Shown here in pieces: positions 1-6,254 of a stretch of DNA of 9,992 nt. Position 1 is the stretch's first letter. Each line of letters starts with the position of its first letter. The stretch comes from Chloroflexota bacterium. Lineage in GTDB: Bacteria > Chloroflexota > Dehalococcoidia > Lucifugimonadales > UBA3495. A model generated the notes under the pieces. It made no database searches. It was given only the letters and a program-made list of their open reading frames with translations, and was not told the DNA's origin. The translations under genes were made by a program, and so were the position numbers. The stretch is from positions 1 through 9,992 of the forward strand of contig JADFPM010000075.1 in the NCBI GenBank assembly GCA_022562335.1. Reading direction: 5' to 3'.

Positions 1-1
1 C

Positions 2-901
2 GAAAGGTTTCTAGAGGATCCGCGGAACGCCCTGTTCCGTAACTACGTTGATTTTCTCAAAGAGTTTGAGCCAAAGACGTTAATGTTTGAAAATGTCCCC
101 GGAATATTGTCGCTGGCCAACGGCATGGTGGCTGAACAGGTAGTAAGAGAAATAGGTGCTTTAGGGTATTCGGTGAGCGCTAAAATCTTATTTGCGGCCC
201 ATTATGGTGTCCCTCAAGAAAGATGGCGCCTTATCATATTAGGATCGCGCAAAGGATACCCCCCTAGGCACCCTCAGCCGACGCATTATGCAACGGCGCG
301 GATGAATTTCACTGGCGGCAAAAATCTGACATTTCGATTATTAGAAGAAGATTCTGCTGGCTTGATGCCATATGTCAATGTTCAAGATGCGATCGGTGAT
401 TTGCCTCCATTGCCGGCCGGGGCTGGGTCGGAAGAGATGCCATATACCTCGAGTCCCCAGTCAAGCTACGCTTTGAACATGCGGAACGATTCCACGATGG
501 TAACCCACCACGTGGCTCCTAACCTTGCAGCAATTAACCTGGAACGATTACGTTACATCCAGCCCGGGGGAAGTTGGAGAGATATCCCATACGAATTATT
601 GCCCAAGGGGATGAAGCAGGCTCGGAGATCAGACCACACGAGACGCTACGGGCGGCTCCGGTCCGAAGGGTTATCAGGCACCGTAATGACTAAAATGGAC
701 CCTCATTGGGGTGCGGTATTTCATCACGAACAGGACCGGACCTTAACAGTGAGGGAGGCCGCTAGGCTCCAATCATTTCCTGATTCATATACATTCCACG
801 CGGCCCGCGTATCCCAATATAGACAGGTTGGCAATGCGGTTCCGGTTTTGATGGCAGAAGCTGTGGCGAATAAATTGCGTAGAGTGTTGGAGTGTTGGTA
901 G
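2..901 (+). CDS. C5-cytosine DNA methyltransferase, C-terminal part (5' end outside window)
   Basis: The reading frame is open from base 2, so the first ATG at 83 is internal: the 27 codons before it (…NALFRNYVDFLKEFEPKTL) continue directly into the conserved ENV motif (motif VI, FENVPGI). In order after that ATG (numbered as residue 1): motif VI at 3-5; motif VIII QERWRLIILGSRKG at 45-58; a variable target-recognition region at about 60-190; motif IX and its flank with LSGTVMTK and REAARLQSFPD at 188-235; motif X QVGNAVP at 248-254. The SAM-binding motif I and the catalytic PCQ loop (motif IV) lie upstream, outside the window. The family transfers a methyl group from S-adenosylmethionine to C5 of cytosine. 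The gene sits 25 nt before a NotI-like endonuclease on the same strand, so its likely role is to protect the host at that enzyme's site. GC is lower than in the core genes after 1828, which suggests acquisition by transfer. The recognition sequence cannot be read from the protein. Confidence 0.93.
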   Translation, partial: ERFLEDPRNALFRNYVDFLKEFEPKTLMFENVPGILSLANGMVAEQVVREIGALGYSVSAKILFAAHYGVPQERWRLIILGSRKGYPPRHPQPTHYATARMNFTGGKNLTFRLLEEDSAGLMPYVNVQDAIGDLPPLPAGAGSEEMPYTSSPQSSYALNMRNDSTMVTHHVAPNLAAINLERLRYIQPGGSWRDIPYELLPKGMKQARRSDHTRRYGRLRSEGLSGTVMTKMDPHWGAVFHHEQDRTLTVREAARLQSFPDSYTFHAARVSQYRQVGNAVPVLMAEAVANKLRRVLECW

Positions 902-926
902 AACCTACTGTGTTAGGCGGGTTATC

Positions 927-1823
927 GTGCCGTTTGAAATTCTAGAATGGTTCGGCAATGTTCCTAAATCTTATGTTGATGATGCCCAGCTGGCCCCTCT
1001 GGACGAACGATGTCCATATATTAATACGACTTGCACAAAAAAATTTAGAGATGCCAGTATTTCCGGAGTCTGCTCAGTATTAACAACTGTGGCAACCGGC
1101 CCCGTCATAATCTGCCCTAACAGGCTATATGGCGAAAACTACGCTGTTCTTGGGCATGTGGCAAATCTGGCGTTTGGCGAAGGACATCGAATCATCCACC
1201 CCGACGAATTCACAACCGTTAGCCACGATGGAAGAAACGTCGTCGCATTCGGCCACCATTTTGGAAGGGAACTGCGGTTGCATGGCCAAGGGGCCCGAGG
1301 CAATGATTTTGTGGATTGGGTCTTAGCTCGTATTTCATGCTCGGGAGAATTGACGGATTTTGTTGCCGTCGAAGTGCAAACCATAGACACGACCGGCTCG
1401 TATTATTCTGAAGTGGTGGAATTGCGTAATGGGAATAATAGGATAAACCGGTCGAGAGCCGGGCTCAATTGGCGAAATGTCATCAAGCGAATCTTGCCCC
1501 AAATCATTTACAAAGGTCATGTGCTTCGTCGTGAGCCATTGTGTTCCAAGGGGTTGTTCTTTATCTGTCCATCCGCTGTATATGGCCGAATCATCGAAAA
1601 CCTTGGAAATAACCTTTTACCCTACGATAACCTTCAGCCCGGGTCCATAACCTTTATGTGGTACGGGTTGGCTGGTCCAGAAAATGGGGCCTTTAGACTT
1701 CATCATGAAGGGACATTCTCCACAACTGTGGATCAAATAGCGCTGGCCTTCACCTCGCCGACCAATTTGCCCCCTCAGGGAGTATACGAAGAAGCGATTA
1801 ACGCGGCGCTGGGGCAACTTTAA
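927..1823 (+). CDS. NotI-family type II restriction endonuclease
   Basis: This 298-residue protein matches the NotI family by recall of the NotI sequence. An FG near the N-terminus (WFG, 8-10) precedes four cysteines in the same context as NotI's iron-binding Cys4 site: CP at 29, C36 followed by TKK, GVC at 49 and CPNR at 63. The predicted active site follows the NotI arrangement D…ExQ: D130 in FVDW, then E149 and Q151 in VEVQTID, followed by GSY as in NotI's EIQTMDFHGSY. A later NWRNVIKRILPQIIYK segment (181-196) parallels NotI's SNVFKRTFYQMAYK. The start is GTG at 927, preceded by AGGCGGG six bases upstream; no better ATG precedes it. NotI has about 380 residues, so this is a shorter member lacking NotI's C-terminal extension. 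NotI cuts GCGGCCGC, but whether this homologue has that specificity is unknown. The methyltransferase gene is just upstream, and no separate controller gene lies between them. Confidence 0.85.
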   Translation: MPFEILEWFGNVPKSYVDDAQLAPLDERCPYINTTCTKKFRDASISGVCSVLTTVATGPVIICPNRLYGENYAVLGHVANLAFGEGHRIIHPDEFTTVSHDGRNVVAFGHHFGRELRLHGQGARGNDFVDWVLARISCSGELTDFVAVEVQTIDTTGSYYSEVVELRNGNNRINRSRAGLNWRNVIKRILPQIIYKGHVLRREPLCSKGLFFICPSAVYGRIIENLGNNLLPYDNLQPGSITFMWYGLAGPENGAFRLHHEGTFSTTVDQIALAFTSPTNLPPQGVYEEAINAALGQL

Positions 1824-1830
1824 CCGGTTA
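1821..1830. other. 10-bp palindrome holding both convergent stop codons
   Basis: The bases TAACCGGTTA form a perfect palindrome. It supplies the TAA stop of the restriction endonuclease on the + strand and the TAA stop of dgt on the - strand. It marks the sharp junction between the lower-GC R-M genes and the higher-GC core genes. It is too short and lacks a T-run, so it is not a conventional intrinsic terminator. Confidence 0.6.
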
Positions 1831-2946
1831 GACCAGGGGTACCCTGGAGAAAACGCCGCGGCTGATGCCTGGTTGCAGCGCCTCGGCTTGGCGGATGGCG
1901 TAGTGGTCGGTCATGCCGGATAGGTAGTCCACCGCCGCCTGGTTCTCACTCTCCTCGTGGCGGAAGTACGCTTGGGGTATCTGCTCCGGGCGCTCAACGA
2001 AATGCTGGAACAATACCCGGATTATCTCCCGGGCCACCTCCGACTCCTCGCTTTTCCCCAAGGGCAGATAGACTTCCTGGAACATGAACTCCCGCAGCAG
2101 GTTGGCGGCATGGCGCACTGGGGGACTCATGGTAATACCGGGCGTACCTTCGGTTGCCGGGTCACCTTCCCCGGAGGCATCCCACGAAGCGCCGACGATA
2201 TCGGTCACCAGTGTGTCGATGCGTTGGGAGTGGGTGGTTCCCAGGGTCTCGTTCACCTCCTTGGGAAGGTCCTCCACCCGCAAGATACCGGCTCTGACGG
2301 CGTCGGCAATGTCGTGGTTGAGGTACGCCACCGAGTCGGCCACCCTCAGGATTTGCCCTTCCAACGTCAACGATTCCGCCAGGTCCTGCTCCAGGAAGTC
2401 TCCTCTGGGCTTGGAGTGGCAGACAATACCCTGGCGGACTTCCCAGGTCAGGTTTAGACCTTCCCCGTCTTTTTCCAGCCGCTCGACTATCCTCAGGCTC
2501 TGGACGCTGTGGGCAAACCCCGAGTCCGAGAGTTGGTCCATGGTCGCTTCGCCCACGTGGCCAAAGGGAGTGTGCCCCAGGTCGTGGCCATGGGACATGG
2601 CCTCAACCAGGTCCTCGTTGAGGTTGAGCGCCCGGGCGATGGTGCGGCCGATCTGGGCTACTTCCAGGGTATGGGTCAGCCGGGTCACGTAGTGGTCGCC
2701 GGAGGGGGCGATAAAGACCTGGGTTTTATGCTTGAGACGCCGAAAAGCGTTGGTGTGTATTATCCGGTCCCGGTCCCGCTGGAATTCGGTGCGGAGAAGA
2801 CTGGGTTCTTCCGGACGCTCCCGGCCCTGGGAGCGATGGGACCGGCTGGCATAGGGAGATAGCCGCTCTTCCAACATCTCCAGCCGTTGTCGGACGTTGA
2901 GTAAATTTGAATTGCCAGTCTGCCCCGCCGTATTTGATCCCGCCAC
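1828..2946 (-). CDS. dgt: Deoxyguanosinetriphosphate triphosphohydrolase-like HD-domain protein
   Basis: This 372-residue protein is a dGTPase-family HD phosphohydrolase. Such enzymes split dNTPs to the deoxynucleoside and tripolyphosphate, adjusting the cytosolic dNTP pool. Visible family motifs are an RRLKHKTQVF segment (69-78); the metal-binding set H92 (THTLEV), H121-D122 (in SHGHDLGHTPFGH, 118-130) and a later Asp in the VADSVAYLNHDIADA segment (202-216); and TRLTHTLEVAQIGR (88-101), typical of the family. The length fits the shorter dGTPase-like subfamily rather than the roughly 500-residue E. coli Dgt. The start is GTG at 2946 with a perfect AGGAGG five bases upstream (2952-2957). A 72-residue ORF ends 41 nt upstream on the same strand, so the two are probably co-transcribed. 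The + strand frames inside this gene are antisense shadows. Some family members act against phage, but nothing here favours that over a housekeeping role. Confidence 0.92.
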   Translation of the reverse strand: MAGSNTAGQTGNSNLLNVRQRLEMLEERLSPYASRSHRSQGRERPEEPSLLRTEFQRDRDRIIHTNAFRRLKHKTQVFIAPSGDHYVTRLTHTLEVAQIGRTIARALNLNEDLVEAMSHGHDLGHTPFGHVGEATMDQLSDSGFAHSVQSLRIVERLEKDGEGLNLTWEVRQGIVCHSKPRGDFLEQDLAESLTLEGQILRVADSVAYLNHDIADAVRAGILRVEDLPKEVNETLGTTHSQRIDTLVTDIVGASWDASGEGDPATEGTPGITMSPPVRHAANLLREFMFQEVYLPLGKSEESEVAREIIRVLFQHFVERPEQIPQAYFRHEESENQAAVDYLSGMTDHYAIRQAEALQPGISRGVFSRVPLV

Positions 2947-2987
2947 CCCAACCTCCTCAGCATTTCCGGAGATATGTTCAGATCGCT

Positions 2988-3206
2988 TTAGTCACGCAGG
3001 GGAATTATGCCCCATGTGATGGCGCTGGCATCGGTGGCCAGTCCCTTCTCTTTGGCCAGCTCCCGAATCTGCACCAGGGTGGCGTTTACTTCCGGCGTTA
3101 GAAATGCCCATTCGGGCTCTTCGGGGATCCAGTAGGGAGAGTTGATTCGCACGACTTTGGTTTCGCCGGCGTTGAGATAGATCCCGAATTTTGATGCGTC
3201 CTGCAT
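2988..3206 (-). CDS. Small conserved-looking hypothetical protein, 72 aa
   Basis: I do not recognise this protein. It starts at an ATG with GGAG five bases upstream (GGAG-AAAAA-ATG), ends at TAA, and is followed after 41 nt by dgt on the same strand. It is soluble-looking, with no signal peptide or membrane segment. The N-terminal half suggests beta strands (KFGIYLNAGETKVVRINSPYWIPEEPEW). The middle has a charged helix (VNATLVQIRELAKEKGLATDA), and the end is IIPLRD. There are no cysteines. The good ribosome binding site, normal codon use and position between plsC and dgt support real coding. The 87 bp between it and plsC shows no clear terminator or consensus promoter, so it could belong to a cmk-plsC-orf-dgt transcript. 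Confidence 0.65.
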   Translation of the reverse strand: MQDASKFGIYLNAGETKVVRINSPYWIPEEPEWAFLTPEVNATLVQIRELAKEKGLATDASAITWGIIPLRD

Positions 3207-3293
3207 TTTTTCTCCGTGTTTGTGATTAAAGATGTTGTTCTTTATTCCGGGCCGGATGGGCCGTGCTTGCCGGATGGTAAGCCTTGGGGAACG

Positions 3294-3983
3294 TCAGCCC
3301 TCGTTGGCGGCGCCGGCTTTCCTGCTGGCGCGTTGAGCCTGGCCGGGGGTTGTCAGAGGATATACTCCCCGGTAGTCGGGAGGAAGCAACGCGGCGATCC
3401 GGCTCATCACCATATCGCGCATATTGTCCACCACTTCTTTGCTGGGGGTTCCCTCCACATTTGGCAAGGTGAAGGGTTGGCCGATGTTCACGCGAAACTT
3501 GGTCAGAGGGACAGTCATCCGCCAAGGGGATATTTTCTCCGTGCCGGTTATTCCGATCGGCAGCAACGGCGCCTGTGATTTGAGGGCGATGTAGGCGGCT
3601 CCGGGCATCCCTTGTTGCAACGTGTGGTCTGGGCTGCGGTGCCCTTCGGGGAAGATCACCACCATGCGGTCTTGGTCCAAAAGCCGCAACACCAGCCTGA
3701 TGGCGTCGACACCCAAGCCGGACCGGTCGTAAGGGTGCACGTTGAAACTGCGCATCAAAAAGTTCCCGGCAGGGTTGCTGAACAACTCCTTCTTGCCTAT
3801 GAAACTCAAGGTGCGGGACATGCTGGCAACCAGCACCGGCGGATCGTTGAAAGACAGGTGGTTGGCCACCACCAGCAGAGGTCCGTAGGGCGGCACCGAT
3901 TCTTTGCCTATGACTTCCAACCGCCCAAACGCGTTGAAGCAGATTTGGCCCAGGGTTTTCCCCAGAAAATATAGGCCGTTCAT
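3294..3983 (-). CDS. plsC: 1-acyl-sn-glycerol-3-phosphate acyltransferase (PlsC family)
   Basis: This 229-residue membrane-associated acyltransferase would add the second acyl chain to lysophosphatidic acid to make phosphatidic acid, the precursor of membrane phospholipids. The catalytic HX4D motif is H42LSFND47 (within VVANHLSFNDPPVL). The substrate-binding block is FPEGHRS at 111-117, and PLLPIGITG at 139-147 is the family's later conserved block. The segment LYFLGKTLGQICFNAFG near the N-terminus is hydrophobic or amphipathic and may dock on the membrane. I chose ATG at 3983 rather than the upstream in-frame start at 4073: it gives a 4-nt ATGA overlap with the cmk stop and a PlsC of usual length, while the extra 30 residues would be read through cmk coding sequence and look non-protein-like. 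The cmk-plsC neighbourhood is common in bacteria. The C-terminal tail (about 205-229) is basic and low in family motifs. Confidence 0.92.
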   Translation of the reverse strand: MNGLYFLGKTLGQICFNAFGRLEVIGKESVPPYGPLLVVANHLSFNDPPVLVASMSRTLSFIGKKELFSNPAGNFLMRSFNVHPYDRSGLGVDAIRLVLRLLDQDRMVVIFPEGHRSPDHTLQQGMPGAAYIALKSQAPLLPIGITGTEKISPWRMTVPLTKFRVNIGQPFTLPNVEGTPSKEVVDNMRDMVMSRIAALLPPDYRGVYPLTTPGQAQRASRKAGAANEG

Positions 3984-4723
3984 GTCTGGGCCGCTCCGCC
4001 CATGCAGTTTGCCCGGTCCAAAATCAATTTCACGACCTGATCCACATCCAGGTCCGAAGTGTCCACCAGCCAAGAATCTTCGGCGGGTTTAAGGGGTGAA
4101 TCCTCTCGCTGTGAGTCCAGGCGGTCCCTTTCCTGCGTTTCCTGAAGCACCAGGTCAAAGTCTCTGTCTTGACCCATCTCCCGCAGCTCTTGCCAGCGGC
4201 GTTGGGCCCTGTTCTGGGCGGAGGCGGTCAGGTAGATCTTGAGTTCGGAGCCGGGCAGGACGACGGTGCCTATGTCTCTGCCCACCATAACCATGTTGCC
4301 GTTTTCCGCCAGCGCCCGTTGCTGGGCCACCAGGGCCCGCCTGACGCCGGAGACCTGGGAAACCAGGGACACCCGGCGGTTCACTTCGGGGGTTCGGAGG
4401 CAGGTCCCCAAGCGGTGGCCGCCAACCTCCACCTCGTCTCCTTCGGGACTGGTTATGCGCACCGGATTTTCCACGGCCAGTTTTTCCAGGGCGGCGGCAT
4501 CTTCGACGGGAACATTGGTTTTGATGGCCAACCAGGTGATGGCCCGGTACATGTTGCCCGTATCCAGGTAATCAAATCCCAGGCGGCGGGCCAGGGTCCG
4601 GCCGACCACTGTTTTCCCGGCGGCCACCGGTCCATCGATGGTGATGACATTCCGATAGCTGGTCAACCGAATCCTTTCCCTTTCGTCAGCCGGCCCTTGG
4701 ACGATGATCTCGGCGTTAGTCAT
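3980..4723 (-). CDS. cmk: Cytidylate kinase
   Basis: The enzyme phosphorylates CMP and dCMP to the diphosphates with ATP, feeding RNA, DNA and CDP-lipid synthesis. It has a Walker A loop GPVAAGKT after NVITID, the family signature YLDTGNMYRA shortly after, an RDIGTVVLPGSELKIYLTAS segment (nucleotide-binding core), a QRRWQELREMG lid region and a C-terminal DSWLVDTSDLDVDQVV. The start is uncertain. Candidates are GTG 4789 (AGGA upstream), ATG 4729, ATG 4723, and TTG 4666 with AAGGA five bases before it; the TTG start would put the protein start right before the P-loop strand, as in most Cmk proteins. I give 4723 because a TGC-TATAAT box at 4728-4736 would exclude the two upstream starts from the transcript. 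The stop overlaps the plsC start (ATGA), implying translational coupling. Confidence 0.93.
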   Translation of the reverse strand: MTNAEIIVQGPADERERIRLTSYRNVITIDGPVAAGKTVVGRTLARRLGFDYLDTGNMYRAITWLAIKTNVPVEDAAALEKLAVENPVRITSPEGDEVEVGGHRLGTCLRTPEVNRRVSLVSQVSGVRRALVAQQRALAENGNMVMVGRDIGTVVLPGSELKIYLTASAQNRAQRRWQELREMGQDRDFDLVLQETQERDRLDSQREDSPLKPAEDSWLVDTSDLDVDQVVKLILDRANCMGGAAQT

Positions 4724-4727
4724 CGGC

Positions 4728-4736
4728 ATTATAGCA
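4728..4736 (-). promoter_or_regulatory. Probable extended -10 promoter for the cmk operon
   Basis: On the minus strand the sequence reads TGC-TATAAT, a perfect -10 hexamer with an extended -10 TGn element. No good -35 is seen 16-18 bp upstream, as is usual for extended -10 promoters. Transcription would begin at about 4721-4723, on or next to ATG 4723. The mRNA would then be leaderless for that start, or have a leader of about 57 nt for the TTG at 4666. Confidence 0.5.
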
Positions 4737-4821
4737 CCGGGAGGGTCTCTCTCTGCCGCCGGCCGGCGTGACTGAGGGTTGCCTGCCACCGTCCCATTCC
4801 TGGGAGTTGGAGACCCTGCCG

Positions 4822-4827
4822 TATAAT
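4822..4827 (+). promoter_or_regulatory. -10 box of the PAP2 gene promoter
   Basis: A perfect TATAAT lies nine bases before the ATG at 4837. Initiation at the usual distance would leave a leader of about 3 nt or none. There is no convincing -35 box and no Shine-Dalgarno sequence (the bases between are GGGCCGGAC), which fits a leaderless or near-leaderless mRNA. The box faces away from the cmk -10 box about 90 bp away. Confidence 0.45.
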
Positions 4828-4836
4828 GGGCCGGAC

Positions 4837-5460
4837 ATGGTTAACCGCAGTTCTTGGCGATTTTGGGCGTTTTTGACGGGCTTGGCTTTGACCGTTGCCC
4901 TGTTCATTTTGGCCTGGGGCTACCCGAAATTTCCCGGCGACGAAACGGCGCTGCTGGGTATCCAGGGCTTGCAGAGTCCATGGATGGACGGCGTAGCCCG
5001 GGTGATGTATGAGTTTGGAGAGTTGCCGGCCGTCCTGGGGCTGGTGGGCGTACTCGCGCTGGCCCTCTTTGCCGCCGGGCGGCGGGCCGATGGTGTAATG
5101 GTTGTCGCGGCATTGATTTTCATGGCGGCCGGCCAATCACTGAAACCTGTGGTGGGCAGGATCAGGCCCGGCCAAATTTTGGCCGGCGCCGAATCTGCGG
5201 GTTTTGGCTTTCCCAGTGGCCACTCGGTTTTCGCCTTTCTTTTCGGCGGTCTCTTGATCTACCTGGCCGGCGGTCTGATCCGCAATACGTTTGTCCGGAG
5301 GATGGTGCAGGTTGCCATCGGCCTCTGGGTGGTGGCCATGGGTATTTCCCGAGTTTATCTGGGGGTTCATTGGCCCAGCGACGTGATCGGCGGCTTTATG
5401 TTTGGGGCCATAGCGCTGACGGTGATAATAACGTTGCGTAATACTTTGAGTTCCCGGTGA
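4837..5460 (+). CDS. PAP2-family membrane phosphatase (phosphatidate / undecaprenyl-diphosphate type)
   Basis: This 207-residue integral membrane protein carries all three PAP2 phosphatase motifs: K103-x6-R110P111 (KPVVGRIRP), P126SGH129, and S171RVYLGVHWPSD182 with catalytic-type H129 and H178 and D182. Hydrophobic segments at about 8-28, 64-80, 87-101, 130-147, 156-170 and 185-200 fit the usual six-helix layout, with the active site facing outside. The substrate could be undecaprenyl diphosphate (lipid carrier recycling for the cell wall) or phosphatidic acid/phosphatidylglycerol phosphate; sequence motifs alone do not separate these. The ATG at 4837 is preferred over an in-frame start at 4768, because the upstream 23 residues run through the promoter region and read as non-coding, and the first helix follows the chosen start. 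It is divergent from cmk-plsC, so lipid genes lie on both sides of this promoter region. Confidence 0.9.
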   Translation: MVNRSSWRFWAFLTGLALTVALFILAWGYPKFPGDETALLGIQGLQSPWMDGVARVMYEFGELPAVLGLVGVLALALFAAGRRADGVMVVAALIFMAAGQSLKPVVGRIRPGQILAGAESAGFGFPSGHSVFAFLFGGLLIYLAGGLIRNTFVRRMVQVAIGLWVVAMGISRVYLGVHWPSDVIGGFMFGAIALTVIITLRNTLSSR

Positions 5461-5467
5461 TGGTAGC

Positions 5468-5506
5468 CTGGGTCTGTCCTCCCAGATAGCCGTGGGGAAA
5501 GGGAGG
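5468..5506 (+). promoter_or_regulatory. Possible alternating stem-loops after PAP2, in the cvpA leader
   Basis: CTGGG (5468-5472) can pair with CCCAG (5481-5485), a 5-bp hairpin. CCTCCC (5478-5483) can instead pair with GGGAGG (5501-5506). The two pairings share bases and exclude each other, the layout of a simple switch. GC-rich sequence makes chance pairings common, and no known riboswitch consensus was recognised. Confidence 0.2.
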
Positions 5507-5540
5507 GATGCCAGCAACCGGGGGGGCGGAGTACGGCCGG

Positions 5541-5576
5541 CCGATAGCGCCCGGCGAAAACTGGGTGCTCCATCGG
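5541..5576 (+). promoter_or_regulatory. 12-bp bulged hairpin in the cvpA leader
   Basis: CCGAT (5541-5545) pairs with ATCGG (5572-5576), and AGCGCCC (5546-5552) pairs with GGGTGCT (5563-5569) with one G-U. This leaves a 2-nt CC bulge and a 10-nt loop GGCGAAAACT. No T-run follows, so it is not an intrinsic terminator. It lies 60 nt before the cvpA ATG and may be a structured 5' leader element or a processing/attenuation site between the PAP2 and cvpA genes. Confidence 0.35.
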
Positions 5577-5636
5577 AGATATTCAACACATCGGGCCCGG
5601 CATTTCTCTGCATTCCCGGTTCCAAGGTGGTGGGAA

Positions 5637-6254
5637 ATGAACTGGTTAGACCTGGTTGTCCTGGTTGTGTTGGGGATCGCCGCGCTATATGGGTTCCGCG
5701 TCGGCTTGTTCCGCATGCTGGTCCCCATGGTAGTGGTGGGGGCTGGGTTGGCGTTGTCCAGCCGGATTTCCGAACCCGTTGGCAACCTGTTCGCATCGTT
5801 TACCGGCAACGAGAACACACAGACCATCATGGCTTTCTTCGCCATTTTCGTGGTGCTGTTCATCGCCAGTGCGGTATTGAGTATGTGGCTGCGAACGGTG
5901 CTTCGCTTCATACCCTTCTTCGGCATGGCCAACGGGTTCGCGGGAGCCGTGATGGGGCTCGCCATTGGCTTTGTGTTATTGTCGGGAATGATCACCGGAG
6001 CCCAAAGGTTCCCGGTGGGAAACGTGGAACAAACAATTGAAGAATCGGCCCTGGGCTCGGTGTTGGCCGATAACTTTGGCGTGGTGATGCGAGGGGTCAG
6101 GTTGATCCCGGGCGATTGGGATGCCAAGGTCGGGGACCTGAAAGGTGCCCTGCCCGAGAATCTACCAACCTCTTTACCCGAAGGTCTGCCCAAGTCCATT
6201 CCCGACCTCTTCCCTGCTATCAGTCCGCTAAATCACCCTGCCTCGAACCAGTAA
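5637..6254 (+). CDS. cvpA: CvpA-family membrane protein with proline-repeat tail
   Basis: This 205-residue protein begins with the CvpA signature: MNWLDLVVLVVLGIAALYGFRVGLFRML, an N-terminal helix followed by the G-x-R-x-G segment. Four hydrophobic segments are seen at about 5-20, 25-42, 63-86 and 96-118, the third and fourth ending in the family's FIPFFGMANGFAGAVMGLAIG. Family members are inner-membrane proteins linked to colicin V export and envelope stress tolerance; the biochemical role is unsettled. The ATG at 5637 has AAGGTGG six bases upstream; an in-frame start at 5508 would add 43 residues that look non-coding and lacks support. After the membrane domain, a segment of about 50 residues leads to a tail in which proline occurs at exactly every fourth position eight times (P173 to P201). 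The gene may share a transcript with the PAP2 gene 176 bp upstream. Confidence 0.85.
   Translation: MNWLDLVVLVVLGIAALYGFRVGLFRMLVPMVVVGAGLALSSRISEPVGNLFASFTGNENTQTIMAFFAIFVVLFIASAVLSMWLRTVLRFIPFFGMANGFAGAVMGLAIGFVLLSGMITGAQRFPVGNVEQTIEESALGSVLADNFGVVMRGVRLIPGDWDAKVGDLKGALPENLPTSLPEGLPKSIPDLFPAISPLNHPASNQ

Noticed and set aside
1831..1846. CCAGGG-GGTACCCTGG-like inverted repeat as a terminator between the R-M genes and dgt
   Set aside because: It is inside dgt coding sequence, has a loop of only about three bases and no T-run.
1957..2692. Long + strand open frames (up to 202 codons) inside dgt
   Set aside because: They lie antisense to a clear dGTPase gene, have compositionally odd products and no family motifs; they are shadows of GC-rich coding sequence.
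1828..2946. dgt as part of an anti-phage island with the R-M genes
   Set aside because: It is on the opposite strand, has core-like composition, and follows a small ORF and lipid/nucleotide genes; housekeeping is the simpler reading.
3984..4073. Longer plsC start giving 30 extra residues
   Set aside because: The extension reads through cmk coding sequence, is Gly/Pro-rich and unlike PlsC N-termini; the ATGA overlap supports the start at 3983.
4169..4771. 200-codon + strand frame opposite cmk
   Set aside because: It is antisense to the cmk P-loop and core motifs and gives a Gly/His/Asp-rich, non-protein-like translation.
5495..5530. SAM-riboswitch-like string (GGGAGGGATGCCAGCAACCG) before cvpA
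   Set aside because: It only loosely resembles the GAGGGA…GGCAACC core; spacing and the intervening conserved bases are missing, and the downstream gene is not in methionine metabolism.
5508..5636. Longer cvpA start
   Set aside because: The added 43 residues are Arg/Gly-rich and precede the family's usual N-terminus; the ATG at 5637 has AAGGTGG at good spacing.
5396..6199. 267-codon - strand frame opposite PAP2 and cvpA
   Set aside because: It runs antisense across two recognisable genes and a gap, and its Thr/Pro/Ser-rich translation shows no domain.
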